A DNA stretch of 64,000 nucleotides, from NCBI RefSeq assembly GCF_000002985.6, contig NC_003282.8, forward strand, positions 10,230,001-10,294,000, read 5' to 3'. The translations under genes and the position numbers were made by a program. Of the stretch, positions 38,001 through 48,815 are shown piece after piece (the stretch's first letter is position 1; every line of letters begins with the position of its first letter). Source of the stretch: Caenorhabditis elegans (lineage: Eukaryota > Nematoda > Chromadorea > Rhabditida > Rhabditidae). The notes under the pieces were generated by a model that had not been told where the DNA came from, ran no database searches, and saw only the letters and a list, made by a program, of their open reading frames with translations.

Positions 38001-38889
38001 ATCAACGAGTCAAGTTTTTGTCAAAGTAGTAAAGTAAATTCGGTAAATTTATTCCAAAATATGAAAAAAAGAGCTCAACTAGACAATTATTTTACTACAT
38101 TATAGGAAGCAACATACAGTAACCCAAAGTAGATCTTTTCTAGTTTCTATAATCGCTAGAGAAATAGCAAACAAACAAAATACACGTCTTCTACACGAGA
38201 TTGTTTAGTTTCAAAATGTAGTGCAAGAAGTTTCAAAACTAGAAAGCCGGAACACGTGAATACAAGATTGAACGTTTATTTACTCATGTCATCTGAATAG
38301 AAGAAATGATCCCTTGATTTATCGCGACCTCACTCCCTCAAAAACTACTTTCAATTCGTTTAAAAATACTGTAGGAACACCATAAAAACGAAAAGTTGAT
38401 GTAAAATATGGAAATTATGGCCAAAGAGACGAATTGCAACATAGGAAAACGCAATACATCTAGATCAAGTAGCTTTCTCAAGTGTCAAAAAGGTCAATTT
38501 GAAAGGAAGTCTATTCAAATAGAATGTGAACAGATGAGATATGATTTTCCTAAATTTTGTCATGTGACGAAAATAAAAAGGAAAAACGTTCCCTGAGTTG
38601 TTCAGCGAGACTTTTTCATATTGTAGTGGTACGAGAAAATTGTTAAATAATTGAGACATTTTTTGACTGGATACATATTAGGAAACACATCCAAGAAGTT
38701 CTCATATTGAGGAGCATATTCTATCTGATTCTATCTAACTCGTTCGTGTTATTTTTAGACAATGCAAACAAAACTTTGATACTATTGTTTTTTGCCAGAG
38801 TGAAACGCCCTATGCCAGAGTGAAACGCCCTTTCAGTTGCCCTATGGACAAAGACTTTTTAAATAATAAATACAAACAAAACGACAAAA
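35066..38889. other. Gene-poor AT-rich region
   Basis: No splice-consistent coding was found. A GC-rich hairpin (CCGCGCC-GGA-GGCGCGG) is at 35380-35396. An acidic-tailed open stretch at 35964-36158 (-) is unsupported. A 20-bp tandem duplication (GCCAGAGTGAAACGCCCTAT) sits at 38794-38833. Confidence 0.5.
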
Positions 38890-38974
38890 AAAAATTTTAT
38901 TGGGCATATTATGGCCAAAAACGGATGAGCTCGGGGTGGTTGACTACTTGCTCTTGTATTATTCGAACCGCCAC

Positions 38975-39187
38975 TTATGGCCCAAGGTAGCACGATTGAT
39001 CAGTGCGGGCCTTGAAGGCCTGCCCTCCTGGGTTGGTGTTTCCTCCAGATCCTTGATTCTGCTGTTGTCCTCCGCCATTTCCTCCTTGCGCATAATCCTC
39101 GCGGGCATATCCCGACGATGAGGCGTTGGACCCCATGTAGCCCGATCCATATCCACCAGCACCCATGTATGCCGACTTGTCCGCCAT
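38975..39187 (-). CDS. Small single-exon glycine-rich protein, 70 aa
   Basis: A single uninterrupted frame starts at 39187 and ends at 38975. Codon use is strongly biased and much GC-richer than the surroundings. A TATA box (GTATATAAG on the minus strand, about 39255-39263) lies roughly 70 bp upstream of the ATG, and a minus-strand AATAAA at about 38894-38899 closes an 80-bp 3' UTR, so this is a complete compact transcription unit. The protein is Gly/Ser/Tyr/Gln/Asn-rich (YMGAGGYGSGYMGS near the start) without a signal peptide, and ends in a less repetitive segment with a cysteine. Abundant low-complexity structural proteins of sperm or stressed tissue have this design, but I cannot identify it. 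Confidence 0.7.
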   Translation of the reverse strand: MADKSAYMGAGGYGSGYMGSNASSSGYAREDYAQGGNGGGQQQNQGSGGNTNPGGQAFKARTDQSCYLGP

Positions 39188-39899
39188 CTCTTTCGTTTGT
39201 GGTTGTTCAGAGAATCTCGCTCAGAATTCTGATAAACTGGCGATTTCTGTGTTCTTATATACGGAAAAATCTGGGGCAAAGGTTATGAAAGTCCACGAAA
39301 AGGGCACGCAGTAAACGTAAAAAGTAAAAAAAAACTTTTCAAGTTTTATGAAAGTTTTACGAAAAAAGGACCACGTTTAAACTGTTTATTCCTGATTGTA
39401 TTTTAGATGCAAGTCAACAAAATTTCAAAACAAAATTCTGGAAAAAAAACCAAAAAAAATTAGCAACCGTGGAAAATTCGATTTTCCGACCCTTCAAACT
39501 ATATTTTTAATTTTCCAGGTCAACTGTAGAATTATAAGAATGCTTCGATAAAACGGTATCTTCAAAGCTACGGAACCAACTCCACCCAGCATCTTATTAA
39601 ATAAAATAATCTGGTCTTAAATGTGCTAATACAATATAAACACTAACACCCTCGGCAAAATTGCCTATCTCCACTTCACTCACTTCAGTTTTTGTAGCAC
39701 AACCAATATATTGGGCGTTATCAAATGGGCGGGCATCCATAACTTTTTATTATGCAACTCGGTCTATTGCACACTTTTCGTTCGTTAATTTTGTTTTATT
39801 TCGATTGGTAGCTTACGTTTTTAACAATTGGTTAAAAATTGTTCTTTGGTGATTTTTGAGAATTTAATTCTTGAATTTTCAGGCAAAATCCTTCAAGGG
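39188..39899. other. Intergenic between divergent genes
   Basis: This region holds the TATA-box promoter of the 70-aa gene and the upstream region of the fibrinogen-domain gene, whose start exon follows an AATTTTCAG acceptor at about 39875-39883. A duplicated GAAAGTTTTACGAAAA-like stretch lies near 39290-39370. Confidence 0.45.
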
Positions 39900-42631
39900 A
39901 TGTTGAAAACATCCGTCTTTTTTGCCTTCCTAGCACTATCAGTAAGTTTTAAAATATTATTTACTTTCGAAATCTAACTATGAATGTTCGAAACATAGCA
40001 GAAATGTGGTATTATGTTCAAGTAGTAATTCAAGGCGTCGCGTGGACTCCTTTTAGCCGCTTCTTCAAATGCCGTCCACACCCCCTTGATTGATTTATGA
40101 AAAAAAATCAGTAAATGTCGCATAAAACCGGTATCAATTAATTTTTGAGAATAAAATAATTGCCTGAAACGGCAATTTTTATTCAAATTACACTTTAATT
40201 AGATTTGACTTGAAAATTATTTCAATTGGCTATAGCAAGGTTAACTGATTTTTTAGTTCTGAAATTGATGTTACAGTAATTATTTGCATTAAAATTTTGA
40301 AACTTAACATTATCTTGAAGATTAAAAAAACTTAGATTCTGAAGGTATTTGTGGCTTCCCAGAACTTTGTTTCAAGTTTCGCTTTTTTCCTTTTTCGGTA
40401 GTGACGTGATAAAAATGTGAAGCACTCAATTCTTCTCAATAAATGTTTTTATAGCATTTTAACGATCTTTCCGAGCACCCGATAGCAGGAAACTTTAGGC
40501 AGTGGCCGATGATGCGAGTTTCTTCAAAGTGTTAATTAGAGAAGTCGACAATCCGGCAGGAACACTTCAAAACGGGCAACCATGCGGTGACTTTGGTTAT
40601 TTGGGACTTGGGTGTAATGTTTATTTACAAGCTGCAGTTAGCGCGTATGTTGAATATAGAATTTTCAAGCAAAAATATGATAAAATTTTCAGAACGGGTC
40701 AAAATGTTTCGAGCTCAAACACATTGACATCTACAAATCCAATCAACACTCAAATGGAAAACCGAATTTCCAATTTGAATTTGGTTGTGCTTGATGCAAA
40801 TGCCGGCAATGCTCATTCTTTTAATGTATGTTACAAACTTCACAAGTTCCAATATAGAAATGTATTTTTATTAGAAATTCTGTTTCAATTTCTTGAATTT
40901 TGATTTAAAATAATAGAGTTGCTGAAGAAGTTTGCAAACTTTATGATAATTGTAAGGATGGATAGAACTTGAGCAAATCTTTGAAGAAGACGTGTGTTGC
41001 CCTTTCAACAGAGCTAAAATAAAATTTAGGTATGAATTGAAAATTCTTCAGGGATTCGATCTTCACATTCTCATATCTTCTGACCAAGCTGCTAATTCAA
41101 TCATTGATGACTACGTTATTCATGTTGACACAACTCAAAGCACAGGAGTATATTCTTACACTCACCAACGAGATTCAACTCTTTCAACTACGTAAAAATG
41201 TTTTATGAGTTCACAAAATTTATGTACCATTTTTTAAGAATTTCCATTGCCTGGTCTACCAATATTTCTCCACCAAGCACTACCAGCACTCCAGAGCCAA
41301 CAACAACTGAAGTTCCATTCACCGGATCTACTCTTCCTCCAACAACTAGTACTGGAAACTTAAGAATCTTGTATTAACGATAATATTTTCAGCACCAAAG
41401 CCTCCGATGGATTGTTCAGAAATTTCAAATTTGACATCTTCAGGTGTTCAGACAATTTATCCAAATGGATCTCCAGTGCAAGTGTATTGTGATACGACCT
41501 CGTATGGAACATACACAGTTATTCAAAGGTATTCGAAGTTTTTTTAAAATTAAAAATAACGTAAGTATATTTTCAGTCGTGGAGCAACCGGTGAAAATGT
41601 GAACTTTAATATAACATACGATAAGTATACTGATATAATTGGAACCCCAGGAAAGGAAACTAACTTCTGGTTTGGATTAGACAATATGAATCATCTGAGT
41701 GGTGCAAAACCATATAGATTGCAAATTGATCTATGCTGTGGAACACTACTTGTTGCCAAACAAATTTATCACAGTTTCAAGGTTGGAACTGCAGAATATG
41801 GCTATAATCTTACAGCAACTGCTGATATCTCAGGAATTGGGTTGGCTTACTCTTCGACTTGTAAGTAAATAATGTAATCATCTCTTACGAAGAATAAAAT
41901 TAAAATTGTTCAATTTTCCACTATTGCATTTCAGATACCGATTTGGGAGCAAAATTTTCAACATTCGATAATTTTACCGGGCCCCTAGGAAAGTAGGCTT
42001 ATTATACTCTGATAATTTAAATATAAAACATCGTATTCAGAGATGATTGTGACGAGTTCCAATACTTTGATGACAGCGGTGTTCAATCACAACCATATGG
42101 GTGCGTTTATATAATTTTTAAAAGATTTGAGCACTATAATATTTGTTTTAAGAGGATGGTGGTACGGAAGTTGCGGAAATAACTTGAACGGCTTTTGGTA
42201 TCCTAAGAGAAATGGAAACTGCACAGTTCCTGATGAGTGAGTTTTCAATATTTTCAAAAATATTTCAGTGTAACTCCCAAGCCTGTAAAGGTGAAATGGA
42301 GTAAAACTCTTATTTTTCTGAATTATATAAAATGGCACCAAAAGGTTTAAGTATTTGAAAATTCAACTAAGATTACAATGATATTAAATTAGAAGCTATT
42401 CCACCCTTCCAATGGAAACATTTTAGTTCAAAATTATCGCAAAAAAATCTCTGAGAATGTTTCAGAGTTTTCAAAAACACAACAATGCTTGGAATTAACA
42501 TGAGAACGACATCAGGACAAGGTTATGGTGGATATAACGTTGATATGGTATCCTATGATCGTGTTCGCATGGCTCTATTCACTTTTGATTCAATCACAAT
42601 CAATCGAACTGACTCTTCATTCTGCTCTTAA
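39900..42631 (+). CDS. Secreted fibrinogen C-terminal-domain protein
   Basis: Eleven exons join in phase to 452 aa: 39900-39941, 40499-40644, 40693-40825, 41052-41191, 41239-41348, 41393-41528, 41577-41860, 41935-41992, 42041-42100, 42153-42236 and 42466-42631. A short signal peptide (FFAFLALS core) is followed by a domain of about 150 residues with GFDLHILISSDQ, which faintly recalls the N-terminal module of nematode DSL-type ligands. Then come a Thr/Pro/Ser-rich linker (about 165-190) and, from about 191 on, a fibrinogen-like domain with DCSEI, YCDTTSYGTYTVIQ, NFWFGLDNMN and the late GWWYGSCGNNLNGFWY hallmark. Such lectin-like proteins bind sugars or microbes, or act in the matrix. AATAAA at 42638-42643, seven bases after the stop. 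Confidence 0.82.
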
Positions 42632-44095
42632 CTTATTAATAAAATGAACTTTTTGTTGAAATGTTAATCCGCTGAACAATGAAGACATCAATGGAAGTAA
42701 AATATTTGTTGGGTAACCATTGGAAATTTTGAAAATGAAAGTAACTCATAATTGGCTCAAGAATCGATAACTGGAAGATAAATTTGGTATTGAAAATCTT
42801 TGCGGTCACATAGAAATTTTGCGACTTTTTCCGCAAATACGGTTTTTTGCTGCAAAGACTTCAGTAAATTGAATAACGGACAAGAACCAACTTTCTTAAA
42901 TTTTTTTTGAGGCAATCATTCCTGAAACTAATTTAAGTTTTGATGTTTCTGTGTCTTTTCTGATTCTGACCATATCATGTGTCTCGTCAGAAACAAAAAT
43001 ATTTACAAGAACTGCAAGTTTTTTTGCGGAAATGTTATAAACTACATGGTATCATGAAAACACAATTTCTATTTGATAAATTGAACTCAGAATACGTATT
43101 CAGCGAATTTGGTGTATACGGACAATGATCAGAGAAGATATACATATTTGAAGTTTTGACTAGAAAAAGTCAATTTCCTGAGAAGCGAGTTACTGAAAAC
43201 ATTCATTAAAGAACCGGCGGAGTATCATGGATAAGTTGAGTTCCACCGATTCAGAGGCATTTTCAGAAGAACGTGCCTGCAAATACCACAAATTTTCGTT
43301 TTCTGAAACTAAAATATTTGACAGGAGACCTTGAAACTGAAATTTTCTAAAATTTCAAACCTTCAACTTGTACTTCACATGGATATCTACTCGTGCCTTT
43401 AAAACTAACTTTTTTGGTAAGATATCGAAGTTATAGAAATTTTTGTAATATTTTCGACCCATCCCTATTATTTTTGAAGCGAACTCTCTTTTTATTTTTT
43501 TTGTAGTACCTTTAAACCCACGTGGAAGTATTAATCTAGAATCAAATATGCTATCAGCCTTCCCTAATAGCTCTGATATTTCTCATATTTTCTACTAGAA
43601 TTCTATGTAACGCATGTTAATCCACGAACCCCGTCTGAGACCCTTTCCATTTTTCAATTTACTTTCCTGAAAATCTCAAAATATCCCATTCACTCATCCA
43701 TTGTGAAAATCTCCATTACTACTTTCCTCCAGACATCACATGTTTAGTTCCTCGTCATTTCCGTCCATACACACATACCAACCCACCACGACTTACTACT
43801 TCCCTTTTTAAGGACCTTTTTTCACATTTTCTATTTATGGAGGCACCACAAACTGACACAAGAAAAAACTAGCAAGAGAGAAGAGAGGAAGGGGGTCAAA
43901 AAATCAGAATGGTAATTGTGTTAACTTGATGTCATGCTGCCGGTTTTCTTATTCTTCGCCGAAAAAAAAAACCGAAACGAGATGAAGAGACGAGACTGAC
44001 CGGGGCAAGACGATGGGATTTTTAACTGGTTCTCTACACATATATAAATTGGATAGGTTTCCAACAGATAGTAGTGACCACGAGATTCAGAAAAA
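42632..44095. other. Intergenic, promoter of Gly/Tyr-rich peptide gene
   Basis: No ORF is supported. The last few hundred bases are purine-rich and end in a TATA box, TATATAA at 44041-44047, about 50 bp before the next start codon. Confidence 0.5.
44041..44047 (+). promoter_or_regulatory. TATA box
   Basis: TATATAA lies 49 bp upstream of the ATG of the Gly/Tyr-rich peptide gene, a position consistent with a short 5' UTR. Confidence 0.65.
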
Positions 44096-45078
44096 ATGCG
44101 CGTGATCTTAATTTCGATTCTGATTATTGTTGCCTTCTGTATTCATACAGCAGATGCACAATGTAAGTGAATTTGGATATAAGTATGATCTAGTTTCAAA
44201 TGAAACGTTATGGAATTTAGGTCAAACTACAATTTTGTTTCAAATCAAGTTATGACTTTTATATAATTATGTACAAATTTGATAAAATGAAAAAGTAGAA
44301 TAAGTATTTCTTATTAACTTTTCCTACAATTGGAAGGTTTAGTTGAAATTCCATTTATAGTAAAGAATAATAAATGACTGGTTGTTAAACAAAAAGTTCA
44401 ACAAAGACAATAGATGTATAGGCATTCATCAATTAAAATTTGAAAATATGGAGTTTTCGACCCATTCCATAATTTAATTTGACAGTTCAACCTCCCCATG
44501 AAGTTTTGTGACAATTTTTTCAGTTAATTTTTCTAATTATTTGAAGCTCTCAGAATTGCATGGTTTAATTGACTCTTGATGGGGTGTTTTTAATGAAAAT
44601 ATGAAAATTGTTTCCACCAACTCGAGCAAATAATTGTTAAAACCATTAAACCACTTGATCTTGCTTAGCTCAATTTTACCTTGATTTAAGCGATAAAAAT
44701 CACTGAAAATTTTTCAGATTGAGTTTTATTTTTTTGATAAACCTAGTCAGGACATGCATTTTTAAGTGAGACATGTCTGGTGGTTATTTTTTATTTTCTT
44801 GGAACTGAAAATTTTCAGATGGATACTACAGCCCATATTATGGTGGAGGATATGGTAACTATGGAGGATATGGCAACTATTACCCGAGCTATTCTTCCTA
44901 TTCTTACTATCCAAGTTATGGATACAATAACTATGGATATGGAAACTATGGAGGATATGGTGGATACAATAACTATGGCTACAACTCATTTGGCTTCTGT
45001 GGAATTCGTTGCCGTCGATTCCAGCGTCGTTTGATGTGGGCTCAAATGATGAATTATGGAATGTACGGAAAGAAATAA
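44096..45078 (+). CDS. Secreted Gly/Tyr/Asn-rich peptide (NLP/CNC-like), 108 aa
   Basis: Two exons, 44096-44162 and 44819-45078, give 108 aa. Residues 1-21 are a signal peptide ending ADA, and the intron falls at the Gln-Tyr boundary right after it. The mature part is built of YGGYGNY and YGYNNYG repeats, then ends with a distinct cysteine- and arginine-rich segment (CGIRCRRFQRRL) and a Met-rich tail. Nematode antimicrobial peptides of the NLP-29 and CNC families are short, Gly/Tyr-rich, start with Gln after the signal, and are induced by infection or wounding. The match in design is clear, but membership is an inference. The stop codon overlaps the AATAAA poly(A) signal (45074-45079). Confidence 0.8.
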
Positions 45079-45325
45079 AGAACTGAAAACATCAATACCT
45101 CCGGAAATATATCATAATTTGTTTTGCATATCTCATATTTTCGCAATTTAATCCAATTTCATCAATTCTGAATATGAGTTCAAATGTAATATTAATAGAA
45201 TTCGTGAGCGCAGGTGGAGCACAAGAAAGACCCCCTTGCTCGGTTTGTAGCTCCTCCCACAAAATGCCAAATACTCTATCATTTCCATTTCTGCATAAAA
45301 ATCCCTTTGTTTTGCATTTGACAGG

Positions 45326-45394
45326 ATGTATCTGACAATTTTTCTTTTGCTGGCGTTGGCAGTTTTTTGTATTCTCTGTTCTTATACAAAATAA
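45326..45394 (+). CDS. Possible 22-residue hydrophobic micropeptide
   Basis: A 23-codon frame encodes a product that is almost entirely a membrane segment (MYLTIFLLLALAVFCI then LCSYTK). A good 3' splice or trans-splice acceptor, TTTGACAG, ends one base before the ATG, a TATA-like CATAAAAA lies about 30 bp upstream, and the stop TAA is inside an AATAAA hexamer (45390-45395). The same stop/poly(A) overlap occurs in the peptide gene just upstream. Alternatively it is the degenerate first exon of a lost secreted-peptide gene. Confidence 0.4.
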   Translation: MYLTIFLLLALAVFCILCSYTK

Positions 45395-46161
45395 AGTCAG
45401 AACTTTGAAAACATTTTTTGGATAACATCTATGTTGCCGTATTTAAATTCTTTTAAAAATTTTCCATAAACCCGTTTTTGTTACACGGAGGACTTGGAAG
45501 CTGTCCAGATGAAAAGAGCGATCGTATGAACATCAAAAGCTTATGGATAAAAATTCTTGAGAAAGTTAGATCAATTTTGTAAGATAAGAATTACAAAGCA
45601 TATTCAAGGAAAATGCCACAATTGTTTGTACTTGAATACAAATATCTGACCTCCAGTAGAATATTGGTATGAACTAAACGAAAGTTTGAATATATATTTT
45701 GTAAAACACATTTCAGTTAATCGATAGTTTTATCTATGATAGAAAGTGACTTGATACAATTTGCAATGTGCGGCAGAATACTAATAAATTAAATACAGTA
45801 TCTACGTACGTACTTCATATAAATCTTTCTTTAAAACATCAGAATCGCTACATAGCTTACTAGAATCTTATTAGACTCTGGACAACCAACGCACGTATTG
45901 CATTTTCAATGAGACTTGCAGTTATTTCATTAGTAAATGGCTTTGCGCAACAACTTTCCAAAAGTTTGATTTTTATTTTTGAAATCCTGCTTTATGCAAA
46001 TTCGTCATTTCAAAGTTGAGATTTGTTTGCTAATGTGAGATGTCTGAAGCTTCCATCAAAAATCTCATTAAATTCCATTCCATTTTCTCTTAGCTGCTCG
46101 CTTTTAAATGTTTCACTACGTCATTCTCGTCAATCATATACAAATTTCAATTAAAAACAGG

Positions 46162-46268
46162 ATATGACTGAGTTGAACAAGGATCATCCCATCAAACTTG
46201 ATCTCAAGTTCAAAATTCAACCAGGGACATCTTCTAAGTTTACTTTCTGTGATTTAGCTCCTAATGGG
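46162..46268 (+). other. Orphan exon candidate
   Basis: From an ATG at about 46165, 35 codons read as ordinary soluble protein (MTELNKDHPIKLDLKFK then PGTSSKFTFCDLAPN) and end at a plausible donor GG|GTAAAT near 46268. No matching downstream exon is seen before the next gene. It may be the first exon of a degraded gene. Confidence 0.25.
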
Positions 46269-47314
46269 TAAATTTGTGTTTTGCTAGTTGTTTTCCATAT
46301 GGAACATGAATTATAAATGAAACTAAAAAATAAAAACATGTGGGAGTTTTGCATGTTTTATTTTTGAAAATAGTAAGAAGAAAACTTCCCAAATTTTAAG
46401 TTGACACGTTTTCTTAATCATGCTTAGAAGCAAAATTTAAAGATCATAAATCTTCTGTTCAAAGTTTAATTACATTTTGACGTCGCATTCCAGTAATGCA
46501 AATATAATGTAACTTTTCCTAATTTATGGTAATACATTTATAGTTCTAGAGTCTACGGATTTTCATTACTTCTGTGTTATTTTTTTATCGAGAGCATTAT
46601 ATCAGGGTTATTTACCGTATGTTTTTTTACTTACTTATTGCTTGGCTAGCGTAATTTTGTGAGAACTTGGCAAAGTTGTCATTTTTGAAAGTTTTTGAGG
46701 TTTAAAGTGCGATTGAAATTATGGAAAATCATGTGTTTTTTACTTTTAAACGACGCCAAATTGAGGGTGTGTAAAAGGTCGTTTGTTTTTTTTTCCAAAA
46801 AAGATGGTCCAATCAAAAATTGGAATTGCATGCTTGAATAATTTAGTTCCTCCCATATCTTGGCTCTGATGTTCAATACTATTACAAATATGACTGAGTA
46901 CGGTAATCTACGTATTCTGTGTTTAATTTTTCTCAAACCAAATTAGTATACTCACGCGTGGTTGTCTCCATTTTCCGCTGAAGTTCACATGCTCCGTCAT
47001 AATAGGAAATTTTAAGATGTTACAATTTATTTATGTAGAAGACACTTTTAGAATTAGATAATTAAAATGGAGTGAAAAGGTAAATTATAAAAATTGAATA
47101 ACTTATTCTTCTTAACATCAACATCAAATTCATATCTTTTCCTTTTGACGAACGCTATCATTTTGATTCAACCCCTGACCTCGACCAGTGATTCAAATGT
47201 TTTTCTTCGCATCTTACTTTGTATAACTATTTCTGCAATTTCCGTGTTCACTGACCATATTTCAGGTTGCCTATTAGATGTCCGTCTGATTGCAAAAAAA
47301 CATCAAAAACTGGG

Positions 47315-47321
47315 TATAAAA
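47315..47321 (+). promoter_or_regulatory. TATA box
   Basis: TATAAAA stands 48 bp before the ATG of the Gly/Met-rich peptide gene, the same distance as in the related gene at 44096. Confidence 0.65.
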
Positions 47322-47368
47322 GAAAGTCAAATTGACCTTCAATATTACTGAACAATTAGATCATAACG

Positions 47369-47902
47369 ATGAGGTTCTTTGTGGTCATTTTGGTTGCAAT
47401 AGTTGTTTTGTTTGATATTGCTCAAGCTCAATGTAAGTGTTTTTGGATTTTTTTTGTATGTATCATCATTTGACCCTTAGAAGTTGCGAGAGATTTTTTT
47501 TAAGTCGAGCTTTAAACTTATAGAGCTTCTGTGGCAAGCCTTCTCTTCTTGAGGCGTACTTGTCAGTCTCATGTGTTCTTTCCTGATATTTAGAGGTCTA
47601 TTTTTTGAAACATTTGTTAATCATAATTTTTAGAAGAATGTAAAAATGATTTAACTTGAGGGCCAATAGGCGCGCGTGCCATTTCTGTGAAACTTCAGCC
47701 AAATAAATAATATTATCAAATTTCAGGGGGCTTCGGTGGCATGCCAATGGGAGGAATGGGCATGGGCGGTATGGGAATGATGGGTGGCCCATATGGTGGA
47801 ATGGGAGGTGGTCCATATGGTGGAATGGGTGGAGGTGGATGGGGACGACGACGAATGATGGGAGGAATGATGAATCCATATATGGGAATGATGTATGGAT
47901 GA
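47369..47902 (+). CDS. Secreted Gly/Met-rich peptide (NLP/CNC-like), 79 aa
   Basis: Two exons, 47369-47432 and 47727-47902, give 79 aa. A signal peptide (VVILVAIVVLFDIAQA) is followed by QWGFGG, the typical start of NLP-type antimicrobial peptides, and then GGMGMGG and GGPYGGMG repeats, a GWGRRRMM basic spot and a Met/Tyr tail. The intron interrupts the Trp codon just after the signal peptide, the same place and phase as in the 44096-45078 gene. TATA-box distance is also shared, so the two look like diverged paralogues. A poly(A) signal AATAAA is at about 47990. An antimicrobial or cuticle role is inferred from composition. Confidence 0.8.
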
Positions 47903-48815
47903 TAATTGAGAAGACCGATATTTTTAATTTTGGCGTGATCTCTTTTTTTCTCAAATTTTAATGACAAATATATGCTCCAAATTTCCTCGAATAAATGTTA
48001 TTTTTAAATATATTTTACAACGATGCTCTTCGAGAGATCAATGGTTTTTTGGATGTGCGGCTGGTTACTCGAAGGTGAGGGATTCTCCATCTGAATTGAA
48101 TCTGGAAAATATTACTGTTGGTCTATATGCATAATAGTATCCTTGAAGTACACATTCTGATTCCTTTGGTATTCCAAGTAGAAACACATTGTTCCAGCCA
48201 AAAAATATGGAGGGAAAACCGGATTGCCGGCCTTCTTTATTCCTTTCTCCTGACTTATCAAAAATTCGAATCAAAATGTTTCTCCGAGTGCGATCTCTAG
48301 CTTTTCTACTGTTATCCAAGGAATGCCTTTCCACTATAAAATAAGATCTGAAGCGATTCCTAGATTTGCCATACCCAACCCATGATGTCTAGGAGAAAGT
48401 GTGAGATAAAAAATTATGTTGAGAAACACGTGCAAGTGTGGACAGAAACATTTTGTACAAACGATTTCTTGCTGTATTACGGAAAAATGTATAGTAGCAA
48501 ATCTTTTTGTATGACATCGAAAAGTTTTTAGAATTCAAAGATGTAATGTGGTGTTCTTTGTTTTTTTAATAAGGGATGCACATTTATTCGAGATGGTCTC
48601 TCCGCGCTCCCTTCTTCTTGTGAATGCGCCAAAATTACTGTAGAAAAAGGGCGAGACCATGCGCTTCAAACTCATATTTTATTAGATAAATAGATGCAAA
48701 TTTTTTAAATCAAAAATACTTCCTGATAAAGGGCCGAAAGTCCTGCTAGCACTGAATAGAAAAATGATATTTTTTCAATTTAAAATAATTTACAGAGAAC
48801 TTTGCATTGTTTTGC
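47903..48815. other. Intergenic with a coding-like minus-strand ORF
   Basis: It contains the 3' UTR of the Gly/Met-rich gene and an open stretch at 48065-48334 (-), listed separately. The remainder shows no gene. Confidence 0.4.
48065..48334 (-). pseudogene. Possible glycosyltransferase-like gene fragment
   Basis: An 89-codon frame preceded by an ATTTTATAG acceptor reads RDRTRRNILIRIFDKSG and then WNNVFLLGIPKESECV. The order RR..IR followed by VFLLG is what begins the catalytic region of beta-1,3-galactosyltransferase-type enzymes. No further exons carrying the DxD motif or a membrane anchor were found nearby. It is either a fragment or chance. Confidence is low. Confidence 0.25.

Larger units (their letters stand above)
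45079..47368. other. Intergenic with possible micropeptide and orphan exon
   Basis: Between the two small peptide genes there are a possible 22-codon gene (45326-45394) and a coding-like orphan exon (46162-46268), listed separately. The rest is AT-rich with no supported feature. Confidence 0.45.

Noticed and set aside
44762-44989. Minus-strand His/Ser-rich ORF opposite the Gly/Tyr-rich peptide gene
   Set aside because: It is a mirror of the repetitive sense codons with no promoter or splice support.
47598-47967. Minus-strand Pro/His-rich ORFs opposite the Gly/Met-rich gene
   Set aside because: They are complements of Gly/Met codons; the sense strand has the signal peptide, intron and TATA box.
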